Assembly: GCA_002774575.1 (NCBI GenBank)
Contig: PEXW01000012.1
Span: forward strand, 1-9,735
Reading direction: 5' to 3'
DNA length: 9,735 nucleotides
DNA from: Candidatus Kerfeldbacteria bacterium CG08_land_8_20_14_0_20_43_14
GTDB taxonomy: Bacteria > Patescibacteriota > Patescibacteriia > PEXW01
Of the stretch, positions 1 through 5,748 are shown in pieces. Within the stretch, counting starts at the first letter, position 1; every line of letters starts with the position of its first letter. The translations under genes were made by a program, and so were the position numbers. The notes beneath the pieces were generated by a model that was not told the DNA's origin, searched no databases, and saw only the letters and a list, made by a program, of their open reading frames with translations.

Positions 1-76
1 AGCGGTTGGCAGGACCATTGCCAGCCAGAGGTTGACCCGCATTTTGCGGAATCTACTGTGGTAATATTGGCTAATT

Positions 77-253
77 TTAGCTATTTCCAAGTGTCGCTAA
101 ATGTAATGAACTTACAATTCTCGAAACAAAGTCAGTTTTTTGGTCTAGCATCTTAATCCCTCCAAAACAAATGACAATAACAACTACCAAAATTAGCAGT
201 GTCCTCAAATCTTTTCTGATGTTCAATGCTTGATTTTGTAGGTTTTCTGACAT
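77..253 (-). CDS. Small single-span membrane protein, function unknown
   Basis: A 58-residue protein if read from the ATG at 251-253. A polar, charged N-terminus of about 18 residues leads into one strongly hydrophobic segment (LRTLLILVVVIVICFGGI, about residues 17-34), then a short tail. This predicts one membrane span with a small soluble part. An upstream in-frame ATG at 323-325 would give 82 residues. I prefer the inner start because the longer N-terminus is unlike a membrane protein leader and would be encoded by a stretch holding a plausible minus-strand promoter (283-311). No Shine-Dalgarno is visible. It is divergent from the bactofilin gene. It recalls short conserved membrane proteins of Parcubacteria, but that is memory, not a search. 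No function is assigned. Confidence 0.55.
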   Translation of the reverse strand: MSENLQNQALNIRKDLRTLLILVVVIVICFGGIKMLDQKTDFVSRIVSSLHLATLGNS

Positions 254-282
254 AAGGTTTTGATTAGTTAATTTCTTTTTGC

Positions 283-311
283 AGTGTAACGAACATTCGA
301 CATAAATACAA
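283..311 (-). promoter_or_regulatory. Candidate sigma70-type promoter for the small membrane protein
   Basis: On the minus strand the -35 is TTGTAT (306-311) and the -10 is TACACT (283-288), with a 17-base spacer. Each box matches 4 of 6 consensus bases. Transcription would start near 276, about 22 bases before the ATG at 251-253. It lies back to back with the bactofilin promoter, only 15 bases between the two -35 boxes, so the two could influence each other. Confidence 0.4.
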
Positions 312-326
312 TTTGACCTGCGCATT

Positions 327-355
327 TTGACCTTTGTCAGCCTCTAAAGTACAAT
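327..355 (+). promoter_or_regulatory. Strong sigma70-type promoter of the bactofilin operon
   Basis: The -35 is TTGACC (327-332) and the -10 is TACAAT (350-355), separated by exactly 17 bases; each box matches 5 of 6 consensus bases. The predicted start is near 362, giving an A/T-rich leader of about 32 bases without a Shine-Dalgarno before the ATG at 394. It would drive both the bactofilin and the downstream kinase-fold gene. Confidence 0.7.
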
Positions 356-393
356 CCTGTTAGAAGCTATTAAACCATTAAAAAATCAATTAT

Positions 394-780
394 ATGGCTA
401 TTTTCAAGAACGATACCCAAAACAGCCGCCAGAGCGAAACCATTATTGGCTCTTCGGTAAAGGTAGAAGGCAATTTTGTCGGCGAAGGTAATGTGATCAT
501 CAAGGGCCAATTGCAAGGCACTTTAAAAACAAAGAATAATGTTAACATCGGTCCGACGGCTAAAGTTAAAGCCAACATCGAAGCTCAAGATATTTTTTTG
601 GCTGGGGAATTACATGGAAACATTAAAGCTTTGGGCAAACTGCAAATTATGTCGTCAGCGAAAATTTTTGGGAACTTTGAAACACAATCCCTAACCGTTG
701 AAGCTGGCGCAAGTATCAACGGCAAATGCACAATGGGCAGTGAAGCTTTGGCAAGTGAAAAAATTGAAAAAGTAAAATAA
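394..780 (+). CDS. Bactofilin (polymer-forming cytoskeletal protein)
   Basis: A 128-residue protein that fits the bactofilin family (DUF583). A short polar N-terminus (about 1-14) is followed by a compact series of beta-helix turns from about residue 15 to 112. Alternating hydrophobic residues and glycines are visible in VKVEGNFVGEGNVIIKG, KVKANIEAQDIFLAGELHGNI and GASINGKCTMG. Bactofilins polymerise into nucleotide-free filaments, often at the membrane, and help with cell shape and local wall synthesis. The length is normal for the family. The start has no Shine-Dalgarno, only an A/T-rich leader. The next gene begins 7 bases after the stop, so the two are almost certainly co-transcribed. Family assignment is confident; the cellular role here is inferred. 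Confidence 0.9.
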   Translation: MAIFKNDTQNSRQSETIIGSSVKVEGNFVGEGNVIIKGQLQGTLKTKNNVNIGPTAKVKANIEAQDIFLAGELHGNIKALGKLQIMSSAKIFGNFETQSLTVEAGASINGKCTMGSEALASEKIEKVK

Positions 781-787
781 TTTTTTA

Positions 788-1534
788 ATGTACACTTTCA
801 TTGTCGAGTCAGATATTAATAATAAAAAGTTCGAGCCAGAGCTTGCGAAAATTGAAAATCGTTTGATCGAATTGGACATCCGAGGACGCTGGGAAAAACT
901 TACGATTTTAAAAAGTCTTTCGGAAACTATCAAAGACGCCATTCAAAGTAAATCCGAAACCATTGTTTTAGTCGGTACGGACAAACTGATTAACAATGCC
1001 ATTTCAACCTTGGCTGAATTTAAAACCACCATCGGCATTATTCCTTTGGGCGAACAAACTTTTATTGCCCAGTCATTAGGCATTCCTCATGGCATATCAG
1101 CCTGCGACACGCTTTCAGCCAGAATAACCAGCAGTTTGGATTTGGGAAAAGTTAATAACCGGTATTTTCTTTCGGCCTTGCATGTTCCGGATTGCCGGAC
1201 TTTGACTTTGAATTGCGACAACCAATTTCAAGTTTCAACCGTTACCCCTTCCACTATTGATATTTCAAATTTCAGCGAAGCCGGTAATCCGCATGATGGC
1301 AAACTGGAAGTAATTGTCAGGCCCCAGATTGAGAAATCTCTTTTTAGTTTTATGAAAAAACCCAGCTATTCTAAAAAAAGTGTTTTTCCTTTTAAAAAGC
1401 TAACTATAAGAAGCGGCGGCGATTCCCTGCCAATAATGGCTGATGGCGAAACTATTATTAAGACGCCGGCAACTATCGAGGTTGTGCCAAAAAGAGTTAA
1501 AATCATTGTTGGCAAAAAACGTAGTTTTAAATAA
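788..1534 (+). CDS. Diacylglycerol-kinase-fold protein with degenerate catalytic motif
   Basis: A 248-residue protein. The middle matches the DAGK/YegS lipid-kinase layout: IVLVGTDKLINNAIS (59-73) sits where VVAVGGDGTLNEVVNGL is expected, and IGIIPLGEQTFIAQSLGIP (82-100) corresponds to LGIIPLGTGNDFARSLGIP. The C-terminus has the family's ADGE signature (218-221) followed by TPATIEVVPKRVKIIV, as in YegS-like C-terminal beta domains. Two signature motifs are broken: GGDGT is replaced by VGTDK, and GTxNDFA by GEQTFIA. In the known family GGDGT binds the nucleotide phosphates, so catalysis is doubtful and a binding or structural role is possible. The N-terminal part is hard to align. It is translated 7 bases after the bactofilin stop, which hints at a membrane- or envelope-linked job. 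The start has no Shine-Dalgarno. Confidence 0.7.
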   Translation: MYTFIVESDINNKKFEPELAKIENRLIELDIRGRWEKLTILKSLSETIKDAIQSKSETIVLVGTDKLINNAISTLAEFKTTIGIIPLGEQTFIAQSLGIPHGISACDTLSARITSSLDLGKVNNRYFLSALHVPDCRTLTLNCDNQFQVSTVTPSTIDISNFSEAGNPHDGKLEVIVRPQIEKSLFSFMKKPSYSKKSVFPFKKLTIRSGGDSLPIMADGETIIKTPATIEVVPKRVKIIVGKKRSFK

Positions 1535-1587
1535 CTAAAATAGCCCAATAATTCAGGGGTAAAATAATGCCTGTCTAGATTTTAAAT

Positions 1588-1616
1588 TTGCCAAATTTCT
1601 TGTAAGAAAATAGGCT
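1588..1616 (+). promoter_or_regulatory. Weak candidate promoter for the Cys-rich gene
   Basis: TTGCCA (1588-1593) and TAGGCT (1611-1616) are spaced by 17 bases. The -35 matches 5 of 6 consensus bases, the -10 only 3 of 6. The predicted start near 1623 would give a leader of about 30 bases containing the Shine-Dalgarno. Read-through from the upstream operon is an alternative, as no terminator is visible between 1535 and 1587. Confidence 0.3.
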
Positions 1617-1637
1617 TTTAGCAAAACCAAAACAAAG

Positions 1638-1644
1638 AAAGGAG
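1638..1644 (+). promoter_or_regulatory. Strong Shine-Dalgarno AAAGGAG
   Basis: AAAGGAG lies 8 bases before the ATG at 1653 and fixes the start of the Cys-rich protein. It is notable because most other genes in the window have no recognisable Shine-Dalgarno; the minus-strand gene starting at 8692 has the same AAAGGAG. Confidence 0.8.
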
Positions 1645-1652
1645 CTTGAAAA

Positions 1653-2069
1653 ATGACTGGTTTAACAACAGAAAACAAAGTTGGATGGGGCCACTGTCGC
1701 TGCTCTTGCCACTCGGAAAACCCAGGACCAAAAAAGATGCATGTCTGCGTTTGCACTTATTGTCCATCATGCGGAGTTTACATAACGGGTTCAATAGAAG
1801 AGCATCGGCAAGAAGCTCATGGACCTGAAGAGACAAAAAATTTATGCAGCGCAGAACAAGATTTTTCAATTTGTGACTGCGATTGCCACAAACACAAAAA
1901 CATAAAACACGCCATCGCCTGTTGTTCCGAATGTGAATGGTGCGGTCAGAGAATAAAAACCGGATTTAAAGATATGCACAAAATACAATGCCCGGGGACA
2001 ATAACTTCAGCCATAAGCATGCCAACTGGGAAAAGAATAGTGCTGATGGTTGAGCATTCCAGGCATTGA
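1653..2069 (+). CDS. Cys/His-rich protein with two tandem zinc-finger-like repeats
   Basis: A 138-residue protein with 16 cysteines and 11 histidines that I do not recognise as a named family. It is an internal duplication. Repeat 1 has CxCxCH (15-20), HVCVC (30-34), then CPSCG (37-41) and H51/H56. Repeat 2 has CxCxCH (74-79), CC (90-91), then CEWCG (94-98) and H109/C113. The second half of each repeat reads CxxCGxxIxxG followed by HxxxxH or HxxxC, which resembles a C2H2/C2HC zinc finger; the leading CxCxCH adds further ligands, perhaps for a second metal. No signal peptide or membrane span is seen, so it is probably cytoplasmic, binding zinc or other metals and possibly nucleic acid. It is flanked by its own strong Shine-Dalgarno and a strong terminator, so it can be an independent unit. 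It ends in TGA followed at once by a second TGA. A role in metal storage or regulation is equally possible. Confidence 0.75.
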   Translation: MTGLTTENKVGWGHCRCSCHSENPGPKKMHVCVCTYCPSCGVYITGSIEEHRQEAHGPEETKNLCSAEQDFSICDCDCHKHKNIKHAIACCSECEWCGQRIKTGFKDMHKIQCPGTITSAISMPTGKRIVLMVEHSRH

Positions 2070-2087
2070 TGACGCCTGCCCATTTCA

Positions 2088-2125
2088 AAAAACCTCGTCG
2101 ATGATTCGGCGGGGTTTTTCTTTTT
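2088..2125 (+). terminator. Intrinsic terminator after the Cys-rich gene
   Basis: A 13-base-pair stem (2088-2100 with 2107-2119, two G-T pairs, six-base loop ATGATT) runs straight into a T-rich tract (2115-2125 with one C). It starts 18 bases after the TGA stop. Its position also argues that this TGA is a true stop, since reading through would translate the hairpin. Confidence 0.85.
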
Positions 2126-2415
2126 CTGATGGGAAAAATGACAGAAACTTCCGCCAATGACGCCCTGCCTACCGGCAGGCAGGGATCCGCCTCTTGAGCT
2201 TGAGACTCATCTGCCTACGGCATAAGACGGAAAAGTCTCTACTCCGATATCAATCCCAGCCTCTGCTCATAAAATACTTCTTATTCGTATATTTGTAAAA
2301 AATTCGTAAATTTCCTGCCACCCGCCTGCCGAGACGACATGTCGGGCAGGTCTTTAAAACTATTCATAAGTTGGCGGGACCCTGCCGTATGGCGGTGGCG
2401 TAGATAATTTTATTC
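2126..2415. repeat. Gene-free region with GC-rich palindromes
   Basis: No convincing ORF. It contains a perfect 8-bp inverted repeat CCCTGCCT/AGGCAGGG (2163-2170 and 2177-2184, loop ACCGGC). A second palindrome has CCTGCC (2325-2330) and GGCAGG (2345-2350) enclosing the perfect palindrome CGACATGTCG (2335-2344), with GAGA left over. Further G/C-rich fragments of the same style occur near 2376-2400. ATTCGTA occurs twice (2283-2289 and 2302-2308). None is followed by a T-run, so these are not standard terminators. They look like members of small dispersed palindromic repeat families. Confidence 0.6.
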
Positions 2416-2444
2416 TTGACTTTTAGTCCAAAATTTATTAAAAT
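2416..2444 (+). promoter_or_regulatory. Strong promoter of infB, predicted near-leaderless transcript
   Basis: TTGACT (2416-2421) and TAAAAT (2439-2444) are spaced by 17 bases; each box matches 5 of 6 consensus bases. The usual 6-8 base distance puts the transcript start at about 2451-2452, only about 4-5 bases before the ATG at 2456. There is no room for a Shine-Dalgarno, so infB is probably translated from a leaderless or nearly leaderless mRNA. Confidence 0.65.
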
Positions 2445-2455
2445 TCCAAGCACTT

Positions 2456-4447
2456 ATGAATGTAACCGAACTCGCGCGTCGATTAAGAATCCCTGTTCAA
2501 AATTTAAGACAAGCTTTGCCCAAGCTTGGTTTTGGCATTGGTTCTAAAGCTCACAAAGTTTCGGATGTGGTTGGCATGGGCATTATAAAAAAATTCAAAG
2601 AAACTCCCGAGCTTTTTGAACCGGAAAAAGAAGAAGATGAAATCGCCAAAGCCGAAACTGCCGGTCCAGTCGGGCAAATTGAAATCCCTTCCCGAATTAC
2701 GGTCAGAGAATTTGCCGCGCGCTTGGGAAAGCCGGCGCCGCTGGTTATTTCGCATTTGATGAAAAATGGCATTTTAGCCACTTTAAACGAAGAAATTGAT
2801 TTTGACACAGCCTCGATTGTCGGCTCGGATTTTGGCGCGGAAATAAAGCCGCAAAAAGAAAAAACCACTTCGGAAAGAGAAACGGATTTGGCGCAAAAAG
2901 TTTCGGAAATAATTCTGGCTGACAAAGACAGAACCACACCCCGGCCGCCGGTAGTTGTAGTTATGGGTCATGTTGATCATGGCAAAACCAGTTTGCTTGA
3001 CGCCATTCGCACAACCAATGTGGCGGGAAAAGAACACGGCGGCATTACCCAACACATTGGCGCGTATCAGGTGGAAAAAAATAATCGCCTGATCACATTT
3101 ATTGATACGCCCGGCCACGAAGCTTTTACTGCCATGCGCGCCAGAGGCGCCAACATTGCCGATGTCTGCATTTTGGTAATTGCCGCGGATGACGGCATTA
3201 AGCCCCAAACCAGAGAAGCTTTAAATATAATCGAGCGAACCAAAATTCCTTTTGTGGTAGCCATAAATAAAATTGATAAAGAGGGTGCCAGTTTGGACAA
3301 AGTAAAAACTGAATTGGCTTCCATTAATTTGCAACCCGAAGACTGGGGCGGCAAAATTGTAACCGTGGGCGTTTCAGCCAAAACCGGCCAGGGTATTGAT
3401 GATCTTTTGGAAGCAATTTTATTAACGGCTGACATGGAAAAAGATCTTTTGCTGACCAACCCAAAAGGCAAACTAGTCGGCACAGTCATCGAGTCCCATG
3501 TTGATCCGGGCGAAGGACCGGTGGCCACAATTTTAATTCAAAACGGCGCTTTAGAAATCGGCGATTTTGTAACTGCCGGCTCGGTCATTGGCAAAGTAAA
3601 AAGTTTGAAGGATTGGAATGACAAGATTGTAAATAAAGCCGAGCCTTCCATGCCAGTGGTGATTTTAGGTTTAAAAGCCGCTCCGGCCGTGGGTGATGTT
3701 TTGGAAGCTCCTACGGATGAAAAGGCCGCGCGGAAATTGATGAAACAGCAAGAAGCCACTTTAAGATTAATGCAAATGAAAGCCAGGGAATCGGCCAAAA
3801 CCGCTTCGGTTATCGCCGGCAAAACCGAAGGTGAAACCAAGAAACTTCCTTTGTTCTTAAAAGCCGACAAGGTTGGCTCGCTGGAAGCAATTTTGGAAAG
3901 CCTGAAAACTTTCAGCTTTAAAGAGGTCAGACCAGAAGTGGTGGGCCAGGCTTTGGGCAACATTAATGAGTCAGATGTCATGAGAGCTGAACAAGCCGGC
4001 GCCTGGCTTTTGGGTTTTAATGTCAGTGCCAATCAAAAAGCGATTGCCAATGCCAGTACTAAAGTAAAAACTTATGCTGTAATTTATGAACTACTTGATG
4101 ATATTAAAAAAGGTTTGGAAGAAAAATTGGGCGCGGATATCGTGGAAGAAGCCATTGGCCAGGCCAGAATTTTGAAAATTTTCCGCTCTGAAAGCAAAAC
4201 CACAATTCTGGGCGCCAAAGTTACTGAAGGCATAATCAAAGCCAAAGCCAAAGTCAGAGCTTTTCGGAATAGTAAAGTTTTTGGCCAGGCTAATTTGGAG
4301 CAGTTGCAGAAAAACAAGCAAAATGTCGGCGAAGTTGGTTTGAACGACGAATGCGGTTTGAAATTAACCGGCCTGAATGGCCTGCAAGAAGGCGACACTT
4401 TGGTTTTTGTTGAAGAAAAATTAGTAACCAGAAAGTTGGAGAATTAA
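2456..4447 (+). CDS. infB: Translation initiation factor IF-2
   Basis: A 663-residue GTPase that delivers and positions initiator fMet-tRNA on the 30S subunit and promotes 50S joining. Two IF2_N-type helical modules are visible: one at the very N-terminus (about 1-48) and one at about 79-130 (ITVREFAARLGK...NEEIDFDTASIV), joined by an acidic linker. The G domain is intact: G1 GHVDHGKT (171-178), G2 GGITQHIGAY, G3 DTPGHE (217-222, including the catalytic His), G4 NKID (271-274) and G5 SAK (307-309). Beta-barrel, IF-2-associated and C-terminal fMet-tRNA-binding domains follow, ending in ECGLKLTGLNGLQEGD. The protein is shorter than the enterobacterial form because the long N-terminal extension is lacking. 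The start is supported by the promoter immediately upstream. rbfA lies downstream, as in many nusA-infB-rbfA clusters. Confidence 0.98.
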   Translation: MNVTELARRLRIPVQNLRQALPKLGFGIGSKAHKVSDVVGMGIIKKFKETPELFEPEKEEDEIAKAETAGPVGQIEIPSRITVREFAARLGKPAPLVISHLMKNGILATLNEEIDFDTASIVGSDFGAEIKPQKEKTTSERETDLAQKVSEIILADKDRTTPRPPVVVVMGHVDHGKTSLLDAIRTTNVAGKEHGGITQHIGAYQVEKNNRLITFIDTPGHEAFTAMRARGANIADVCILVIAADDGIKPQTREALNIIERTKIPFVVAINKIDKEGASLDKVKTELASINLQPEDWGGKIVTVGVSAKTGQGIDDLLEAILLTADMEKDLLLTNPKGKLVGTVIESHVDPGEGPVATILIQNGALEIGDFVTAGSVIGKVKSLKDWNDKIVNKAEPSMPVVILGLKAAPAVGDVLEAPTDEKAARKLMKQQEATLRLMQMKARESAKTASVIAGKTEGETKKLPLFLKADKVGSLEAILESLKTFSFKEVRPEVVGQALGNINESDVMRAEQAGAWLLGFNVSANQKAIANASTKVKTYAVIYELLDDIKKGLEEKLGADIVEEAIGQARILKIFRSESKTTILGAKVTEGIIKAKAKVRAFRNSKVFGQANLEQLQKNKQNVGEVGLNDECGLKLTGLNGLQEGDTLVFVEEKLVTRKLEN

Positions 4448-4458
4448 CATTGCTATAT

Positions 4459-4553
4459 CATTGCGAGGATTTGCGAAGCAATCTTGCCTGATAATAAAAA
4501 TTAATAAAGATTGCTTCGTCGTCACCAGGCGGCCTCGGGCTCGGGATGACAAT
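4459..4553. repeat. CATTGCGAG-type palindromic intergenic repeat, copy 1
   Basis: This fills the gap between infB and the next gene. It starts with CATTGCGAGG (4459-4468). It has a perfect 12-bp inverted repeat CGAAGCAATCTT (4474-4485) / AAGATTGCTTCG (4507-4518) around an A/T-rich centre. It ends with a CTCGGG-rich segment and ATGACAAT (4546-4553). The TTGCGAGGA and CGAAGCAATCTTG segments recur at 9620-9651. The stem could slow transcription or protect the infB mRNA end, but it has no T-run. Confidence 0.65.
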
Positions 4554-4558
4554 ACCAT

Positions 4559-4975
4559 ATGAAAAAAATAGTCATTTCAGCTAGTTCATCTTTTTATAAA
4601 GAGGCCTTGGTTTGTAAAAACCGATTTGAAAAAAATGGTCATAAAATTTTAGCTTATCCTAAAAAGATAGTTAAGGGTCAACGCTTAAACTATAAAATTG
4701 TCCATAAAACATTTTATCAAGCCATTACCAAGACTAATGTATTATTTGTATTAAATCTCAAGAAAAAAGGAATTCCTAATTATATTGGCCCCAGTGTTTT
4801 TGCGGAAATCGCTTTTGCAATTGGGCTAAACTTAACCTTTAATAAACACATCAAGATTTATTGTCTTAATCCTTTGCCAAAAAATCTCCCTTATTCCGAG
4901 GAACTTATAAAATGGCAAAAACTTGGCTGGATTAAGGCGAAAGGAGATTGGAAAATCAGCAGGTTGGCCAGTTAA
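4559..4975 (+). CDS. Nucleoside 2-deoxyribosyltransferase-like small protein
   Basis: A 138-residue, lysine-rich protein. The N-terminus KKIVISASSSFYKEAL (2-17) resembles the first strand and loop of the nucleoside 2-deoxyribosyltransferase fold. NVLFVLNLKKKGIPNYIGPSVFAEIAFAIGLN (60-91) fits the stretch where that superfamily carries a conserved glutamate (here E83) within a G-x(5)-E-x-A-x-A context. IKIYCLNPLP (98-107) matches the following strand. Similar short proteins ending in 'LNPLP...YSEEL' are, from memory, common in archaea and CPR bacteria, mostly uncharacterised. Members act on nucleosides or related glycosidic bonds; the substrate here is unknown. It starts directly after the repeat element, has no Shine-Dalgarno and no clear promoter, so read-through from infB is likely. 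It splits the usual infB-rbfA pair. Confidence 0.6.
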   Translation: MKKIVISASSSFYKEALVCKNRFEKNGHKILAYPKKIVKGQRLNYKIVHKTFYQAITKTNVLFVLNLKKKGIPNYIGPSVFAEIAFAIGLNLTFNKHIKIYCLNPLPKNLPYSEELIKWQKLGWIKAKGDWKISRLAS

Positions 4976-5032
4976 TTTTAAAAAACCAACTTGCTACCTA
5001 GCTAACCCCGCCACCTCACTAACTCCTACCCC

Positions 5033-5380
5033 ATGTCCCTAAAAAGAATCAACCAATTAAATTCCCTCCTCCAGCAAAAACTTGGGGAAATTTTTTTAAC
5101 TGAATTTAATTTTCCGCCCCCGGCTTTAGTCAGCATCATCCGCGTGGAAACCACGGGCGATATTCGCCATGCCAAAATCTTCCTCTCCGTCATTCCCGAT
5201 GAATACGCAGGTGGAGCACTGGCTTTAATCAAAAAACGCCTGCCTTTTCTGCAACATGAATTAATGAAAACCTTGGTCCTGCAAAGAATCCCGTCTTTAC
5301 ATTTCGTTATTGATATTCGCGAAAAAAAAGCTCAAAAAATAGGAGCCTTGTTGGATAAGGTAAAAAAGGATTTGGAATAG
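5033..5380 (+). CDS. rbfA: 30S ribosome-binding factor RbfA
   Basis: A 115-residue protein matching RbfA, a KH-like factor that binds the immature 30S subunit and helps 16S rRNA 5'-end maturation, especially in the cold. It shows the family order: RINQLNSLLQQKLGEIF N-terminal helix (about 5-21), LVSIIRVETTGDIRHAKIFLSV (about 36-57) and the C-terminal LVLQRIPSLHFVID (about 81-94). The length is normal. The 57-base gap to the previous gene has no promoter I can support, so it is probably transcribed with infB. There is no Shine-Dalgarno before the ATG; the preceding bases are C-rich. It ends in TAG. Confidence 0.92.
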   Translation: MSLKRINQLNSLLQQKLGEIFLTEFNFPPPALVSIIRVETTGDIRHAKIFLSVIPDEYAGGALALIKKRLPFLQHELMKTLVLQRIPSLHFVIDIREKKAQKIGALLDKVKKDLE

Positions 5381-5597
5381 GTTTTATTGTAGAGCCCGCC
5401 ATTTACCTCAATGTCTTTTTAAACATGTAGCTACAGAGCTTGTTTACCCCGCCACCGGCGGTGGCTCTGCCTGTTTGAAAATATTAGGCCAGCAAGCTGG
5501 CCGCCTACACCTCCTAAGGCGGGCATAACCATTCGTAATTCGTAGATATTATCCACGCCAAAACCCAAACCTCCTGAATCCCCATGGGCTTAATCCA
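5381..5597. repeat. Gene-free region with nested GC-rich palindromes
   Basis: No supported ORF. GCCCGCC (5394-5400) and its complement GGCGGGC (5518-5524) bracket the region. Between them lie the hairpin GCCACC-ggc-GGTGGC (5451-5465) and the near-perfect palindrome GGCCAGC-aa-GCTGGCC (5487-5502). ATTCGTA occurs twice in a row at 5531-5544. None is followed by a T-run. The structure resembles the palindrome-rich spacer before infB and looks like a pile-up of small dispersed repeats. Confidence 0.55.
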
Positions 5598-5697
5598 GCA
5601 CCACTTTCTATTAAAAGGTTTAATTATGTAGATAAAGATATTTAGCCGGAAAAACATTTTTAAGTCATTAATTCAGCCATTGCTTAGAAAGTGGTGC
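5598..5697. repeat. 100-bp element with perfect 13-bp inverted ends
   Basis: GCACCACTTTCTA (5598-5610) is the exact reverse complement of TAGAAAGTGGTGC (5685-5697); the unit is exactly 100 bp with a 74-base A/T-rich interior. Similar GGGCTT sequences flank it (5586-5591 and 5699-5704), though not directly abutting the ends. It contains no ORF. It could be a small non-autonomous mobile element or the closing stem of a structured RNA. Its right edge touches the nrnA promoter. Confidence 0.5.
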
Positions 5698-5702
5698 GGG
5701 GC

Positions 5703-5731
5703 TTGACCAACCCAGCTGGCTAGTTTATACT
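5703..5731 (+). promoter_or_regulatory. Strong promoter of the DHH phosphoesterase gene
   Basis: TTGACC (5703-5708) and TATACT (5726-5731) are spaced by 17 bases; each box matches 5 of 6 consensus bases. The predicted start near 5738 leaves a leader of about 11 bases, without a Shine-Dalgarno. ACCCAGCT occurs at 5710-5717 and again at 5732-5739, 22 bp apart and on both sides of the -10, so they could be operator half-sites. The -35 lies 5 bases beyond the 100-bp inverted-repeat element. Confidence 0.7.
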
Positions 5732-5748
5732 ACCCAGCTATTTAATTT

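Noticed and set aside
1..156. Partial genes at the left edge (frame 1 open to TAA at 154-156; frame 2 open to TAA at 62-64)
   Set aside because: Frame 1 overlaps the better-supported minus-strand ORF; frame 2 offers only 20 residues (ending RILRNLLW). Neither can be identified.
2163..2184. CRISPR repeat
   Set aside because: Palindromes are single, of unequal length, with no regular spacers and no cas genes.
3067..3528. Minus-strand 153-codon ORF within infB
   Set aside because: Antisense shadow of the conserved IF-2 G domain.
4959..4994. GCAGGTTGG/CCAACTTGC inverted repeat at the end of the deoxyribosyltransferase-like gene as a terminator
   Set aside because: Loop of 18 bases, one G-T pair and no T-run after it.
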